From contig NZ_MQUS01000007.1 in assembly GCF_001953885.1 (NCBI RefSeq), forward strand, positions 253,104 to 317,103: 64,000 nucleotides of DNA, in the 5' to 3' direction. Under the pieces are notes generated by a model. The model ran no database searches. It saw only the letters and a program-made list of their open reading frames with translations, and had not been told where the DNA came from. Origin of the DNA: Streptomyces sp. IMTB 2501 (lineage in GTDB: Bacteria; Actinomycetota; Actinomycetes; Streptomycetales; Streptomycetaceae). The position numbers and the translations under genes are program-made. Below are positions 1-7,767 of the stretch, piece by piece (the first letter of the stretch is position 1; each line of letters begins with the position of its first letter).

Positions 1-113
1 TGGAATTTCCCGTACACGGTGGGCAGCGGTGCATTCACCACGCGTTCCGCACCCGAACGCCGCGGGGACTTTGTGCCGAGTACGCCGAGGTTGACGCCGG
101 TGTTTTCTGTCAT
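1..113 (-). CDS. GTP cyclohydrolase II-like protein, N-terminus only (runs off the window)
   Basis: Only the first 37 codons are visible, reading leftwards from an ATG at 113. The peptide carries VVNAPLPTVYGKF near its end, which matches the stretch at the start of RibA-type GTP cyclohydrolase II just before the catalytic core. A weak AGGA lies about 8 bases upstream. RibA enzymes open the imidazole ring of GTP in riboflavin synthesis. Streptomycetes carry paralogues, and as I recall one S. coelicolor paralogue stops at the formylated pyrimidine (FAPy) product. The creatininase neighbour, whose archaeal relative ArfB removes that formyl group, makes this the likelier version here. The residues that separate the two activities lie outside the window. 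The family call is fairly secure; the exact reaction is inferred from context. Confidence 0.72.
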   Translation of the reverse strand, partial: MTENTGVNLGVLGTKSPRRSGAERVVNAPLPTVYGKF

Positions 114-151
114 GATCTGATTCCTAAGCAGAGACGAAAGGCCGTGAAAAG

Positions 152-940
152 ATGAGTGGTTCGGGCGCGCGTGCGGCGGCAGGCGGGGGGACGAACAGCG
201 TGGCGCACGGGGTGGTGCCGACGGACACCACGGACGACGTGACGGCGCGGGGGGCGGGCGTTTCAGCACAGGTCGCCGTCCTTCCCGTCGGCAGTTTCGA
301 ACAGCACGGTCCGTTCCTTCCGCTGGCTACCGACACGCTCGTCGCCTGTGCCGTGGCTCGGGAGATCGCCGCCGCGTACCCGGTGCACCTCCTTCCTCCG
401 GTGACGGTCTCCTGCTCGCACGAGCATGCGCAATGGCCGGGGACCGTCAGCATCTCCGCCGTGACCCTCCATGCGGTGGTCTCGGACATCGCGGCGTCGC
501 TGCGCCGTTCGGGCGTCGACGCGCTCGTCGTGGTCAACGGGCACGGCGGCAACTACGTCCTGGGCAACGTCGTCCAGGAGGCGTCCGCGCGCGGTGAGCG
601 GATGGCGCTGTTCCCGGCCGTAGAGGACTGGGAGGCGGCGCGTGAGCGGGCCGGGGTGCGCACCTCGCTGCTCACCGACATGCACGCGGGGGAAATCGAG
701 ACCTCGATTCTGCTGCACGCTCATCCCGAATTCGTCCGCCCTGGTTACGAGTCCGCCGATTTCACCGCTGACGACCGTCGTCATCTGCTCACCGTGGGAA
801 TGTCCGCCTATACCGAATCGGGCGTCATCGGCCGTCCTTCCCTGGGGTCGGCGGAAAAGGGGAAGGAACTGCTGGCGAGCCTGGCGGAATCCTTCGAGTC
901 GTATGTCGCGTTGCTCACCTCCGGGCGGGAACGCGGGTAG
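152..940 (+). CDS. Creatininase-family amidohydrolase (possible FAPy-ribotide deformylase)
   Basis: This 262-residue protein has the creatininase-family metal-site motifs: SFEQHGPFLPLATDT (Glu50, His52, Asp61), EHAQWPGT around 91-98, NGHGGN at 129-134 and HAGEIETS at 178-185. The family includes creatininase, MftE and the archaeal ArfB, which deformylates the GTP ring-opening product. Its placement 38 bases from a divergent GTP cyclohydrolase II-like gene suggests the ArfB-type role, acting in the cytoplasm on the formylated pyrimidine. The ATG at 152 has only a weak purine-rich ribosome site (around 134-140). Residues 1-40 are Gly/Ala/Thr-rich and probably disordered, so a later start is possible. 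The 3' end overlaps the convergent membrane-protein gene by 133 bases. The family call is firm; the substrate is inference. Confidence 0.85.
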   Translation: MSGSGARAAAGGGTNSVAHGVVPTDTTDDVTARGAGVSAQVAVLPVGSFEQHGPFLPLATDTLVACAVAREIAAAYPVHLLPPVTVSCSHEHAQWPGTVSISAVTLHAVVSDIAASLRRSGVDALVVVNGHGGNYVLGNVVQEASARGERMALFPAVEDWEAARERAGVRTSLLTDMHAGEIETSILLHAHPEFVRPGYESADFTADDRRHLLTVGMSAYTESGVIGRPSLGSAEKGKELLASLAESFESYVALLTSGRERG

Positions 941-2151
941 TCCGCCGCGGGGCCGCCGGTCGTGCCGCGCAGACCGCCGTACCAGCGCACGGCGAGGACG
1001 ACGGCGCCGGGCAGGCTCGCCACGAAACTGAGCACGCCGTACACGACGGCCACGGCGACCCCGGTGCCCGCGTCGAGCCCCGCCGCGCCGAACGCCCAGG
1101 CGGCCACGCCCTCGCGGGGGCCGAAGCCGCCGACGTTCAGCGGGAGCCCCATGGCGACCAGGGCGAGGACGGCGAGCGGGACCAGCACCGCGACCGGAGC
1201 GGCGGAGCCGGCGACCCTGGCGGCCACGACGAACATGGCCAGGTGCCCGGCCAGGACCACGGCGGAGGACAGGGCGATGCCCGGTCCGCCCCGGCGGGAC
1301 AGCAGGCCCCGGCGGGCCTCGCCGAGGGCGGTGCCGAGGCCCCCGGGACGGTGCGAGGGCGCGCGGTTCATACGGACGGCGAGGCCCACGGCGAACGCAC
1401 CGGCCACGGCGAACGCCACCGGCGCGGCGAGGTCGCGGGCCTCGGCCCGGACCGGCGACGGCAGGGTCGGCAGCACCACCGCGGCGAACACGGCCAGCGC
1501 GATCTGCCCGGCGACGCGCTCCAGGACGACCGCCTTGACCCCGCGCCGCAGGTCACCGGCGCTCTGTCCGTGCCGGACCGCGCGATGCACGTCGCCCAGG
1601 ATCCCGCCGGGCAGCGCCGCGTTCAGGAACAGCGCCCGGTAGTAGTCGGCGACGGCGGGCCCGAGCGGCAGCCGGATACGCAGGCCGCGGGCCACCAACT
1701 GCCAGCGCCAGGCGCTGAGTACGGTGGTGACCACACCGATCCCCAGCGCGGCCAGCACCGTCACGGTGTCGATCCGCCGCAGCCCGTCGAGCAGCACGCC
1801 GGTGCCGAGCCGCCACAGCAGAACGCCGAGGATGACCACGCCGACGAGACTGCCGAAGTGCGTACGCAGCGCGCGAAGACCGGGACGCCGGGGGGCGGGG
1901 GGCGGCGGCTGTACGGCCTCGGGTGCGGCGGACGGGGATTGTGGAGTCGACGCCGCAGTCACCGGAAGGGGCCCGGTGTCCGCCGCGGCCTCAACGCGCG
2001 GGTGGGCCGTTCCGGCGCCGTACACGCATGCGCCCGCCGGGCCGGAGTCGGGCACGCGCGCGTGCACCGCGCCTGTGGCCGTCACGCGCGCGTGGGGGCC
2101 CGTTCGGGTGACCCGGTGCCCGGCCTCCGTCGCGGCCGACCGGTTGGTCAT
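808..2151 (-). CDS. UPF0104 / LPG-synthase-type multi-spanning membrane protein
   Basis: This 447-residue protein has a long Pro/Ala-rich, probably cytosolic N-terminal region (about 1-95) followed by about eight hydrophobic segments. It contains family-typical text such as ALFLNAALPGGILGDVHRA near residue 170 and NVGGFGPREGVAAWAF near 340. The fold is that of the flippase half of lysyl-phosphatidylglycerol synthase. Stand-alone members are thought to move or modify lipids at the inner membrane, but individual substrates are mostly unknown. The start ATG overlaps the methyltransferase stop in an ATGA, so it is translationally coupled as the last gene of the leftward operon. The last roughly 45 codons are antisense to the creatininase gene and read like a non-conserved tail (charged, low hydrophobicity). 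Confidence 0.8.
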   Translation of the reverse strand: MTNRSAATEAGHRVTRTGPHARVTATGAVHARVPDSGPAGACVYGAGTAHPRVEAAADTGPLPVTAASTPQSPSAAPEAVQPPPPAPRRPGLRALRTHFGSLVGVVILGVLLWRLGTGVLLDGLRRIDTVTVLAALGIGVVTTVLSAWRWQLVARGLRIRLPLGPAVADYYRALFLNAALPGGILGDVHRAVRHGQSAGDLRRGVKAVVLERVAGQIALAVFAAVVLPTLPSPVRAEARDLAAPVAFAVAGAFAVGLAVRMNRAPSHRPGGLGTALGEARRGLLSRRGGPGIALSSAVVLAGHLAMFVVAARVAGSAAPVAVLVPLAVLALVAMGLPLNVGGFGPREGVAAWAFGAAGLDAGTGVAVAVVYGVLSFVASLPGAVVLAVRWYGGLRGTTGGPAADYPRSRPEVSNATYDSKDSARLASSSFPFSADPREGRPMTPDSV

Positions 2152-3362
2152 GACGCCCCGCCCGTCGGCCGGGGCAGGGCCAGCAGGTCGCTGTGGTGGA
2201 CCACGACCCGCAACTCACCGGCGGCGCAGGCGGCGAGCCGGTCCCGCAGATAGCGCTCGGCGCGGTCGCCCAGCTCGGGCCGCTCTTCCACTGCCGCGCC
2301 CACCCAGCCGCGCAGCCACTGCTCGGTCAGCGCCACCTCCGCGGGCCCCAGCCGCCAAGGGCTCGGGTGCACCCGTACCGTGGCCCCGCGCGCGGCGAAC
2401 GCCTCGCCGGCCACGGTGACCGCGTCCGGGCCGAGCAGCCCGCCGCGCCGCTGATGGGCGTTGAACGCCTCGGTGATCTCCGCGTCCAGCGGGTCGGCCG
2501 GGGTGAGTTCGACGCGTCCGACGACGGACAGCGTGAGCAGCGCCGGGCAGCCGGCCCCGGTGCAGGCGTCGGCGAGGGTGGCGACGTCCTCACGGGTGAG
2601 GACGTCAAGCAGCGCGGAGGCGGTGACCAGCGAGGCGCCGGCCAGCGCGTCCGGGGTCAGCCGGGCCACGTCGCCGCGCCGTGTCTCGACGGTGACACCG
2701 CTGCCGTCGGCGGCGGCGCGCGGGGAGGCCGCGGCGGCGAAGTGCAGCAGATAGGGGTCGCGGTCGTGCAGGACCCAGTGCTGGGGTCCGTCCAGGCGGG
2801 GCGCGAGCCAGCGGCCCATCGAGCCGGTACCGCAGCCCAGGTCGTGCACGGCCAGTGCGCCGGTGCCGCCCGGCAGGCCGGCCAGCCGGATCCGCAAGGG
2901 GTCCAGCAGGTCCAGCGCGCGGGCGGCAGCGTCGGCCGTCTCCCGCAACCGCAGCCATTCGGGCGCGTACCGGGGCGGTTCCTCGGCCTCGCTGTCGCGC
3001 AGCCGTACGGTGGCCCGCTCGCCGGGACGCCCGACAGGCCCGGCCCCGGCGACGACCGAGGAGTCCACACCACGCACTCCGCCATCATCGGCGCCGACGG
3101 CACCGCCCGCCTCCGCAGAGTTCCCGCGACCGCTCCCGGCCCCGGCCTCCGGGCCCGAGGATGCGGCGCCCTGCGCCGCCCCGGAGGGCCCACCATCCCG
3201 CTCCCCCGAGCCGGACGCTTGCGCGCGTACCAGGGCTGCCACCGTACGAGCCTCACCACGACCGACGTCGCGCACCGGCTCCACCTTCCTCGGCCCGCTC
3301 TGGACCGGAATCGACGCCATGCCGTCCGCCGTGCCGTTCGTCCTCGTCTCCGGCCCGGTCAT
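2148..3362 (-). CDS. SAM-dependent methyltransferase with low-complexity N-terminal region
   Basis: A class I methyltransferase of 404 residues. The AdoMet motif AVHDLGCGTG sits at about 171-180, followed by the acidic loop VLHDRDP near 197-203 and a Rossmann-like core to about 330. The start at 3362 is chosen because it overlaps the glycosyltransferase stop as ATGA; the open frame continues upstream only as an antisense shadow. Residues 45-125 are very Gly/Ser/Ala-rich and look like an unstructured linker absent from usual family members. The gene is translationally coupled both to the glycosyltransferase before it and to the UPF0104 gene after it, so it belongs to the same cytoplasmic modification pathway. 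The acceptor is unknown; an O- or N-methylation of a nucleoside or glycoside intermediate would suit the context. Confidence 0.82.
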   Translation of the reverse strand: MTGPETRTNGTADGMASIPVQSGPRKVEPVRDVGRGEARTVAALVRAQASGSGERDGGPSGAAQGAASSGPEAGAGSGRGNSAEAGGAVGADDGGVRGVDSSVVAGAGPVGRPGERATVRLRDSEAEEPPRYAPEWLRLRETADAAARALDLLDPLRIRLAGLPGGTGALAVHDLGCGTGSMGRWLAPRLDGPQHWVLHDRDPYLLHFAAAASPRAAADGSGVTVETRRGDVARLTPDALAGASLVTASALLDVLTREDVATLADACTGAGCPALLTLSVVGRVELTPADPLDAEITEAFNAHQRRGGLLGPDAVTVAGEAFAARGATVRVHPSPWRLGPAEVALTEQWLRGWVGAAVEERPELGDRAERYLRDRLAACAAGELRVVVHHSDLLALPRPTGGAS

Positions 3363-4576
3363 GCCGCCCTCCTCGGGGCTTCGGGAAGTCGGGCGAGGAC
3401 CGCGGCCAGGCTGCGGGCGGTGGCGGCCCAGCCGTCCAGCGCAGCGCGGCGGCCGCGGGCCGCGGCCTTCAGCCGACGGCGTACGTCGGGTTCGCCGAAC
3501 CAGCCGCGCAGTTCGGCGGCGAACGCGGCGGGGTCCTCCGGCGGGACGAGGATGCCGGGCACCCCACCGTCGGGGGCACGCCCCACCGCCTCCGGCACTC
3601 CGCCCACGTCGGTGGCGAGGACCGGAATGCCGCGCGCCAGGGCCTCGGTGACCGCCATGCCGTAGGTCTCGGCGTAGGAGGTGAGGACCATCAGGTCGGC
3701 GGCGGCGTACGTGGCGTCGAGGTCCGCCCCGGAGCGCGGGCCGGTCAGGTGCAGCCGGTCGGCGAGGCCGTGCCGGTCGATGAGGGTGCGCAGCCGGCCG
3801 ACGTAGCCGGGGTCGTGGCCGAGTCCGCCGACCAGCTCGCAGGTCCACGGCAGTTCCCGGACCGCCGCGAGCGCCTCCACGAGCCGGTGCTGGCCCTTGC
3901 GCGGGGTGACGGCGGCCACGCACACCAGCCGGGAGACGCCGTCGGTGCCGGGCGCGAGCGGCGCGATGTCGGCACCGGGCGCGGCGACATGCACCCGTTC
4001 GGGTGCCAGTCCGTGATGCGAGACGAGCCGGCGCACCGCCCAGTCGCTGGTCGCGACGACGGCGGGCACCGTGCGCAGTACGGCCCGTTCTCGGGCGTCG
4101 AGGTCGGCGGCGACGGCCGGTTCGAGGCCGGTCTCGTCGCCGAGCGGCAGATGAACCAGTACCGCGAGGCGCAGCCGGTCGGCCTCCGAGGCGATGATCT
4201 CCGGGATCCCGCAGGCCACGATCCCGTCCAGCAGGACGACCGCGTCGTCCGGCAGGTCGCTCAGGGTGCGGGCCAGATGGTCGCGGGCGGCCCGGTCTGG
4301 ACGCGGCCAGCCACCCGGCGCGGTGTGCCGGGTGACCTGCCAGCCGAAGCCGGGCAGGTCCAGGCAGACCCGGCGGTCATAGGCGTTGCCACCGCTGGGC
4401 GCGGCCGGGTCGTCGACACCGCCCGGCAGGACGAAGTGCACGGTGCGCAGGGACATGGGGATGATTCCGGCCTTCTCGATGTCGTCGGCCTTCTCGCCGG
4501 CCGTGGCCTCCACGACGGCGGTGGGCTGCACCGGCACGTACGACAGACGCGCCCGCCGTGTGGTCGCCCCGGTCAC
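3359..4576 (-). CDS. Family 4 (GT-B) glycosyltransferase
   Basis: This 405-residue protein has a typical two-Rossmann GT-B layout: an N-terminal acceptor half with HFVLPGG and SGGNAYDR near 47-66, and a C-terminal donor half with [17 protein letters not shown] around 225. The retaining GT4 signature [20 protein letters not shown] lies near 305, with the two glutamates expected at the nucleotide-sugar site. It presumably transfers a sugar from an NDP-sugar to a cluster-specific acceptor at the inner membrane face. The ATG at 4576 overlaps the stop of the PTPS-like gene by four bases, which fixes the start. An internal ATG (MSLRTVHF) about 40 codons later is an alternative nearer the usual GT4 start. 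The family is secure; donor and acceptor are unknown. Confidence 0.88.
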   Translation of the reverse strand: MTGATTRRARLSYVPVQPTAVVEATAGEKADDIEKAGIIPMSLRTVHFVLPGGVDDPAAPSGGNAYDRRVCLDLPGFGWQVTRHTAPGGWPRPDRAARDHLARTLSDLPDDAVVLLDGIVACGIPEIIASEADRLRLAVLVHLPLGDETGLEPAVAADLDARERAVLRTVPAVVATSDWAVRRLVSHHGLAPERVHVAAPGADIAPLAPGTDGVSRLVCVAAVTPRKGQHRLVEALAAVRELPWTCELVGGLGHDPGYVGRLRTLIDRHGLADRLHLTGPRSGADLDATYAAADLMVLTSYAETYGMAVTEALARGIPVLATDVGGVPEAVGRAPDGGVPGILVPPEDPAAFAAELRGWFGEPDVRRRLKAAARGRRAALDGWAATARSLAAVLARLPEAPRRAA

Positions 4577-4971
4577 AGGCCACGCTCGTAACTCGCCCAG
4601 GCGATGTGCGACTCGTGCAGGGTGACCGTGAGGCCCGCGAGGCCCTTCGCGCCCTCGCCGAGGGCGCCCTTGTGGATGCGTTCGGCGAGCCGGTCGGCGA
4701 TGACCTTGGCGAGGAACTCGGTGGAGGTGTTGATACCGGCGAACTCGGGTTCGTCATCGAGGTTGCGGTAGTTCAGCTCGGCGGTGATGAGGCGCAGTTC
4801 CTGCGTGGCCAGGCCGATGTCGACCACGATGTTGTCCTCGTCCAGCTGCTCACGGCGGAAGGTGGCGTCCACCAGGAACGTGGCGCCGTGCAGTCGCTGC
4901 GCGGGCCCGAACACCTCGCCGCGGAAGCTGTGGGCGATCATGATGTGATCGCGGACGGTGATGCTGAACAA
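4573..4971 (-). CDS. Divergent 6-pyruvoyltetrahydropterin synthase / QueD homologue
   Basis: This 132-residue protein is the size of the PTPS/QueD T-fold subunit. It retains IAHSF near residue 13-17, [12 protein letters not shown] in place of the usual DF..LK helix, INTSTEFLA in place of NPTSENLA, and the terminal glutamate in LHESHIAW. The region that normally reads Cys...HGHN reads AQRLHGATF, so the catalytic cysteine and the second histidine of the zinc pair are both replaced by Ala. The start is TTG at 4971, preceded by GGAGGG seven bases upstream; no ATG fits. It should act on a reduced pterin or related triphosphate, but the altered site argues against standard PTPS or QueD chemistry. 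A 112-base gap separates it from the upstream dehydrogenase. Confidence 0.82.
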   Translation of the reverse strand: MFSITVRDHIMIAHSFRGEVFGPAQRLHGATFLVDATFRREQLDEDNIVVDIGLATQELRLITAELNYRNLDDEPEFAGINTSTEFLAKVIADRLAERIHKGALGEGAKGLAGLTVTLHESHIAWASYERGL

Positions 4972-5083
4972 CGGACGACCCTCCAGGTACGACGCGTCTG
5001 GTCCCCCTTGTCCTTACCCGGCGGGGGATGCCGTGTAGTACGGCTCTTCGCTTTCCCGCGTTCAGTCCTCTCTCACTCTTTTC

Positions 5084-6073
5084 TCAGGTCAGGCCCGTCT
5101 CGGCGTACCGGATCCGGTGGCACAGGGCGGGGATCTCGCCCGAGGCGAGCTTCGGCATGACGTCCGGGAGTTGTTCGAATGCGCTCTCGCCGGTGATGAG
5201 CGCGTCCAGGGCCGGGTCGGCGAGCAGGTCGAGGGCGAGCGCCATCCGGTCGGCGTAGTCGCGTCCGGCGCGGGCGGCCGGGGAGACGGTGCCGACCTGG
5301 CTGCTGCGCAGGGTGAGCCGGCGGGAGTGGAAGGCCTCGCCGAGCGGCAGGGAAACGCGCCGGTCGCCGTACCAGCTCAGTTCCACGACGGTGCCCTCGG
5401 GCGCGAGGAGCCGCAGGGCACCGGTGAGGCCGGCTTCGGTGGCGCTGGCGTGCACGACCAGGTCGCAGTCGCCGAGGGCGTCGGCGGGTGTCGCGAAGTC
5501 CACGCCGAGCGCCTCGGCGGTCTTGGCGCGGGCCGGGTCGGCGTCGACGAGCTGCAGCCGTACGCCGGGGAAACGGGCGAGCAGCGCGGCCACCGAGCAG
5601 CCCACCATGCCACCGCCGACGACCGCGATCCGGTCGCCGATCAGCGGCGACGCGTCCCACACGGCGTTCACGGCGGTCTCCACGGTGCCGGCGAGCACGG
5701 CCCGCGCGGCGGGCACCCGCTCGGGCACGACGGTCACGGCGGTCACCGGAACGACGTAACGGCTCTGATGCGGATACAGGCAGAAGACCGTACGCCCGAT
5801 CAGCTCAGCCGGGCCCTCCTCCACCGTGCCGACGCTGAGGTAGCCGTACTTCACCGGACCCGGGAAGTCGCCCTCCTGGAACGGCGCCCGCATCGCGGCG
5901 TGTTGGCTCTCCGGGACGCCGCCGCGGAAGACGAGCGTCTCCGTGCCGCGGCTCACGCCTGAGTAGAGGGCGCGCACCAGGACCTCGCCGTCGGCGGGCT
6001 CCGCGAGGGTGATGTCGCGCAGCTCGCCGTGGCCGGGTGAGCGCAGCCAGAACGCGCGGGCCGAGCGGTTCAT
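5084..6073 (-). CDS. Zinc-type medium-chain dehydrogenase (MDR family)
   Basis: An MDR dehydrogenase of about 329 residues. It has the GroES-like front with YSGVSRGTE near 40-47 and a nucleotide-binding half with IAVVGGGMVGCSVAALLARFP at about 150-170. The structural-zinc cysteine loop of classic alcohol dehydrogenases is missing, and the usual catalytic Cys/His pair is not obvious. It therefore resembles the chlorophyllide-a or bacteriochlorophyllide dehydrogenase-like branch rather than a true alcohol dehydrogenase. The start at 6073 is preferred because AGGAGG then lies six bases upstream; the in-frame ATG at 6079 would touch it. It heads the leftward operon and is divergent, across about 106 bases, from the CDP-alcohol phosphotransferase. 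It probably performs an NAD(P)H redox step on the cluster product. Confidence 0.8.
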   Translation of the reverse strand: MNRSARAFWLRSPGHGELRDITLAEPADGEVLVRALYSGVSRGTETLVFRGGVPESQHAAMRAPFQEGDFPGPVKYGYLSVGTVEEGPAELIGRTVFCLYPHQSRYVVPVTAVTVVPERVPAARAVLAGTVETAVNAVWDASPLIGDRIAVVGGGMVGCSVAALLARFPGVRLQLVDADPARAKTAEALGVDFATPADALGDCDLVVHASATEAGLTGALRLLAPEGTVVELSWYGDRRVSLPLGEAFHSRRLTLRSSQVGTVSPAARAGRDYADRMALALDLLADPALDALITGESAFEQLPDVMPKLASGEIPALCHRIRYAETGLT

Positions 6074-6179
6074 CGGCATCCTCCTGAACAGTAGGCAAGT
6101 TGTTCACGTACCGAGAAGTGCACAGGCCGCGCACAGTACGCGGCGTGATCGACTCTGTCACTCGGCCGGAGGGTGTGCG

Positions 6180-6941
6180 GTGGCCCTGAACAACACGTAT
6201 GACGCGAGGCCCCAGCAGGAAACCGCTGTGGGCGCGGGCCTACAGGTCCTGCTGCTCGCGTTGCTCGGCACGGCGATAGGCATGGGGCCGGCCGGCTGGC
6301 TGACGGGGCTCGCGTTCGCGTTCGCCACCTGGGCGGTGCTGGCCCGCGCCCTGCACCGCTCCTGCCTGCGCTCCTTCGGCCCCGCGAACCGGGTCACGCT
6401 CGGCCGGGCGGCCCTGGTGGGCGGCGTGACCGCGCTGGTCGCGGACTCCTTCGAGAGTGCGCCGCCGGTGACCGTGCTGGTCGGCCTGACCGCGATAGCC
6501 CTGCTCCTGGACGGCGTCGACGGCAAGGTGGCCCGCCGCACCGGTACGTCGACCGCGCTCGGCGCCCGCTTCGACATGGAGGTCGACGCGTTTCTGATCC
6601 TGGTGCTGAGCGTGTACGTGGCCATGCAGCTCGGCCCGTGGGTGCTGCTGATCGGCGGGATGCGGTACGCCTTCGTCGCCGCGGCCCGGCTGGCCCCCTG
6701 GCTGAACGCCCCGCTGCCGCCGTCCTTCGCCCGCAAGACCGTCGCCGCGGTCCAGGGCATCGCCCTGCTCCTGGCGGGCGCCGAGTTGCTCCCCCACCTG
6801 GCCAACCTGGCGATCGTGCTGGTGGCCCTGGGCTCGCTGCTGTGGTCCTTCGGCCGGGATGTGCTGTGGCTGTGGCGGACGTCCCGCGTGGCGGTGCGGA
6901 TGCCGGCCGAGCCCCAGATACTGGAGCTGGCGGCGCGCTGA
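6180..6941 (+). CDS. CDP-alcohol phosphatidyltransferase family membrane enzyme
   Basis: This 253-residue integral membrane protein has the full CDP-OH signature in LLLDGVDGKVARRTG followed by LGARFDMEVDAF, giving the four aspartates and the AR/G positions of D..DG..AR........G...D...D. Around six hydrophobic helices surround it. The family transfers a phospho-alcohol or diacylglycerol-phosphate group from a CDP-activated donor in the membrane. The GTG at 6180 is chosen because GGAGGG lies six bases upstream; the longer frame to 6009 overlaps the divergent gene. Together with the UPF0104 protein it suggests that the cluster product is linked to, or made on, a lipid. The alcohol partner cannot be told from the sequence. 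Confidence 0.88.
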   Translation: MALNNTYDARPQQETAVGAGLQVLLLALLGTAIGMGPAGWLTGLAFAFATWAVLARALHRSCLRSFGPANRVTLGRAALVGGVTALVADSFESAPPVTVLVGLTAIALLLDGVDGKVARRTGTSTALGARFDMEVDAFLILVLSVYVAMQLGPWVLLIGGMRYAFVAAARLAPWLNAPLPPSFARKTVAAVQGIALLLAGAELLPHLANLAIVLVALGSLLWSFGRDVLWLWRTSRVAVRMPAEPQILELAAR

Positions 6942-6964
6942 GCCGAGGCCGTTCGGGATCAGGA

Positions 6965-7002
6965 CGACGGGCCCGGACCGGGTTGCCGGTCCGGGCCCGT
7001 CG
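6965..7002. terminator. Bidirectional terminator hairpin
   Basis: A perfect 17-bp inverted repeat (left arm CGACGGGCCCGGACCGG, loop GTTG) lies between the convergent CDP-OH enzyme and ycnI genes. There is no T-run, as is usual for streptomycete terminators. Confidence 0.85.
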
Positions 7003-7011
7003 CCTCGGCGG

Positions 7012-7725
7012 TTACGGCCTTTCGGCCCGGCTCCGTACGATCGCGAACGCGGCGGCCGCGAGGCCGAGGACGCCGACGACCAGGCCGGCGATGCCGAGGC
7101 CGCGGGCGGTGGAGTCACTGGCGGCGGCCGTCCTGGCGGTGGCGGAGGCGGTCTTGGCGGGCGCGGCGCCGGCGTCACCGGCCGCGCCGGCGGTCAGTTT
7201 CAGTACCGGGGCCGGGTTCTCCGGCTGGTCGCCGCCGGTCGGCTCCTCGATCCAGCGCGCGACCTTGCCGTCGGAATAGGTCTGCAGCGTCTTGAAGACC
7301 AACTGGCCGCTTTCGTCCGGAAGTTGACCGAAGGCGACGTTGAAGTCCTCGTACTGCCCGGCACCGATCCTCCCTCCACTGAAGGTGATCTCGGAGGCCG
7401 CCTCGGTGATGGTGCCGTCGTCGGTCTTGACCGGTGTCCTGAGCTTGGCGGTGGTGACCTTGGCGGTCCAGCCGTCCTGCGGGTGGACGAGCACGCCGAG
7501 GACGGGGTGGTCGGTGGGCAGGAAGACCTGCACCTTGGTGGTGGAGGCGCTGTCCTCCTCGTTGGGGACGCGGAAGGTCAGCACGCCGTCGGTGGCTCCC
7601 TTGGCGTAGCTGCCGGGGTGGACGGTGACGTGCGCGGAGGCGGCACCGGCGGCGAGAAGGACGGCGGCGCCGGCGGTGAGGGTGACGGTCGCGGCGCGGC
7701 GCAGGGTCGTGCGTGGTGCGGACAT
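7012..7725 (-). CDS. ycnI: YcnI-family (DUF1775) copper-associated surface protein
   Basis: This 237-residue secreted protein has a signal peptide ending ASA (1-31), which leaves His32 (HVTVHPGSYAKG) as the mature N-terminus. That is the residue YcnI proteins use as a mono-histidine copper brace. The DUF1775 beta-sandwich spans about 32-175 with RVPNEE, LPTDHPVLG and VAFGQLP. An Ala/Thr-rich linker and a C-terminal membrane helix (about 205-230) with RSRAERP at the end anchor it to the outer face of the membrane. It likely binds or delivers copper. The next gene, a His/Met-rich membrane protein 42 bases downstream on the same strand, fits the same role. The ATG at 7725 has only a distant GGAGA. 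Confidence 0.9.
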   Translation of the reverse strand: MSAPRTTLRRAATVTLTAGAAVLLAAGAASAHVTVHPGSYAKGATDGVLTFRVPNEEDSASTTKVQVFLPTDHPVLGVLVHPQDGWTAKVTTAKLRTPVKTDDGTITEAASEITFSGGRIGAGQYEDFNVAFGQLPDESGQLVFKTLQTYSDGKVARWIEEPTGGDQPENPAPVLKLTAGAAGDAGAAPAKTASATARTAAASDSTARGLGIAGLVVGVLGLAAAAFAIVRSRAERP

Positions 7726-7767
7726 GGCTGAGTCGGTCTCCGTACGAGTGACGTGTGAGGAAAGGGG

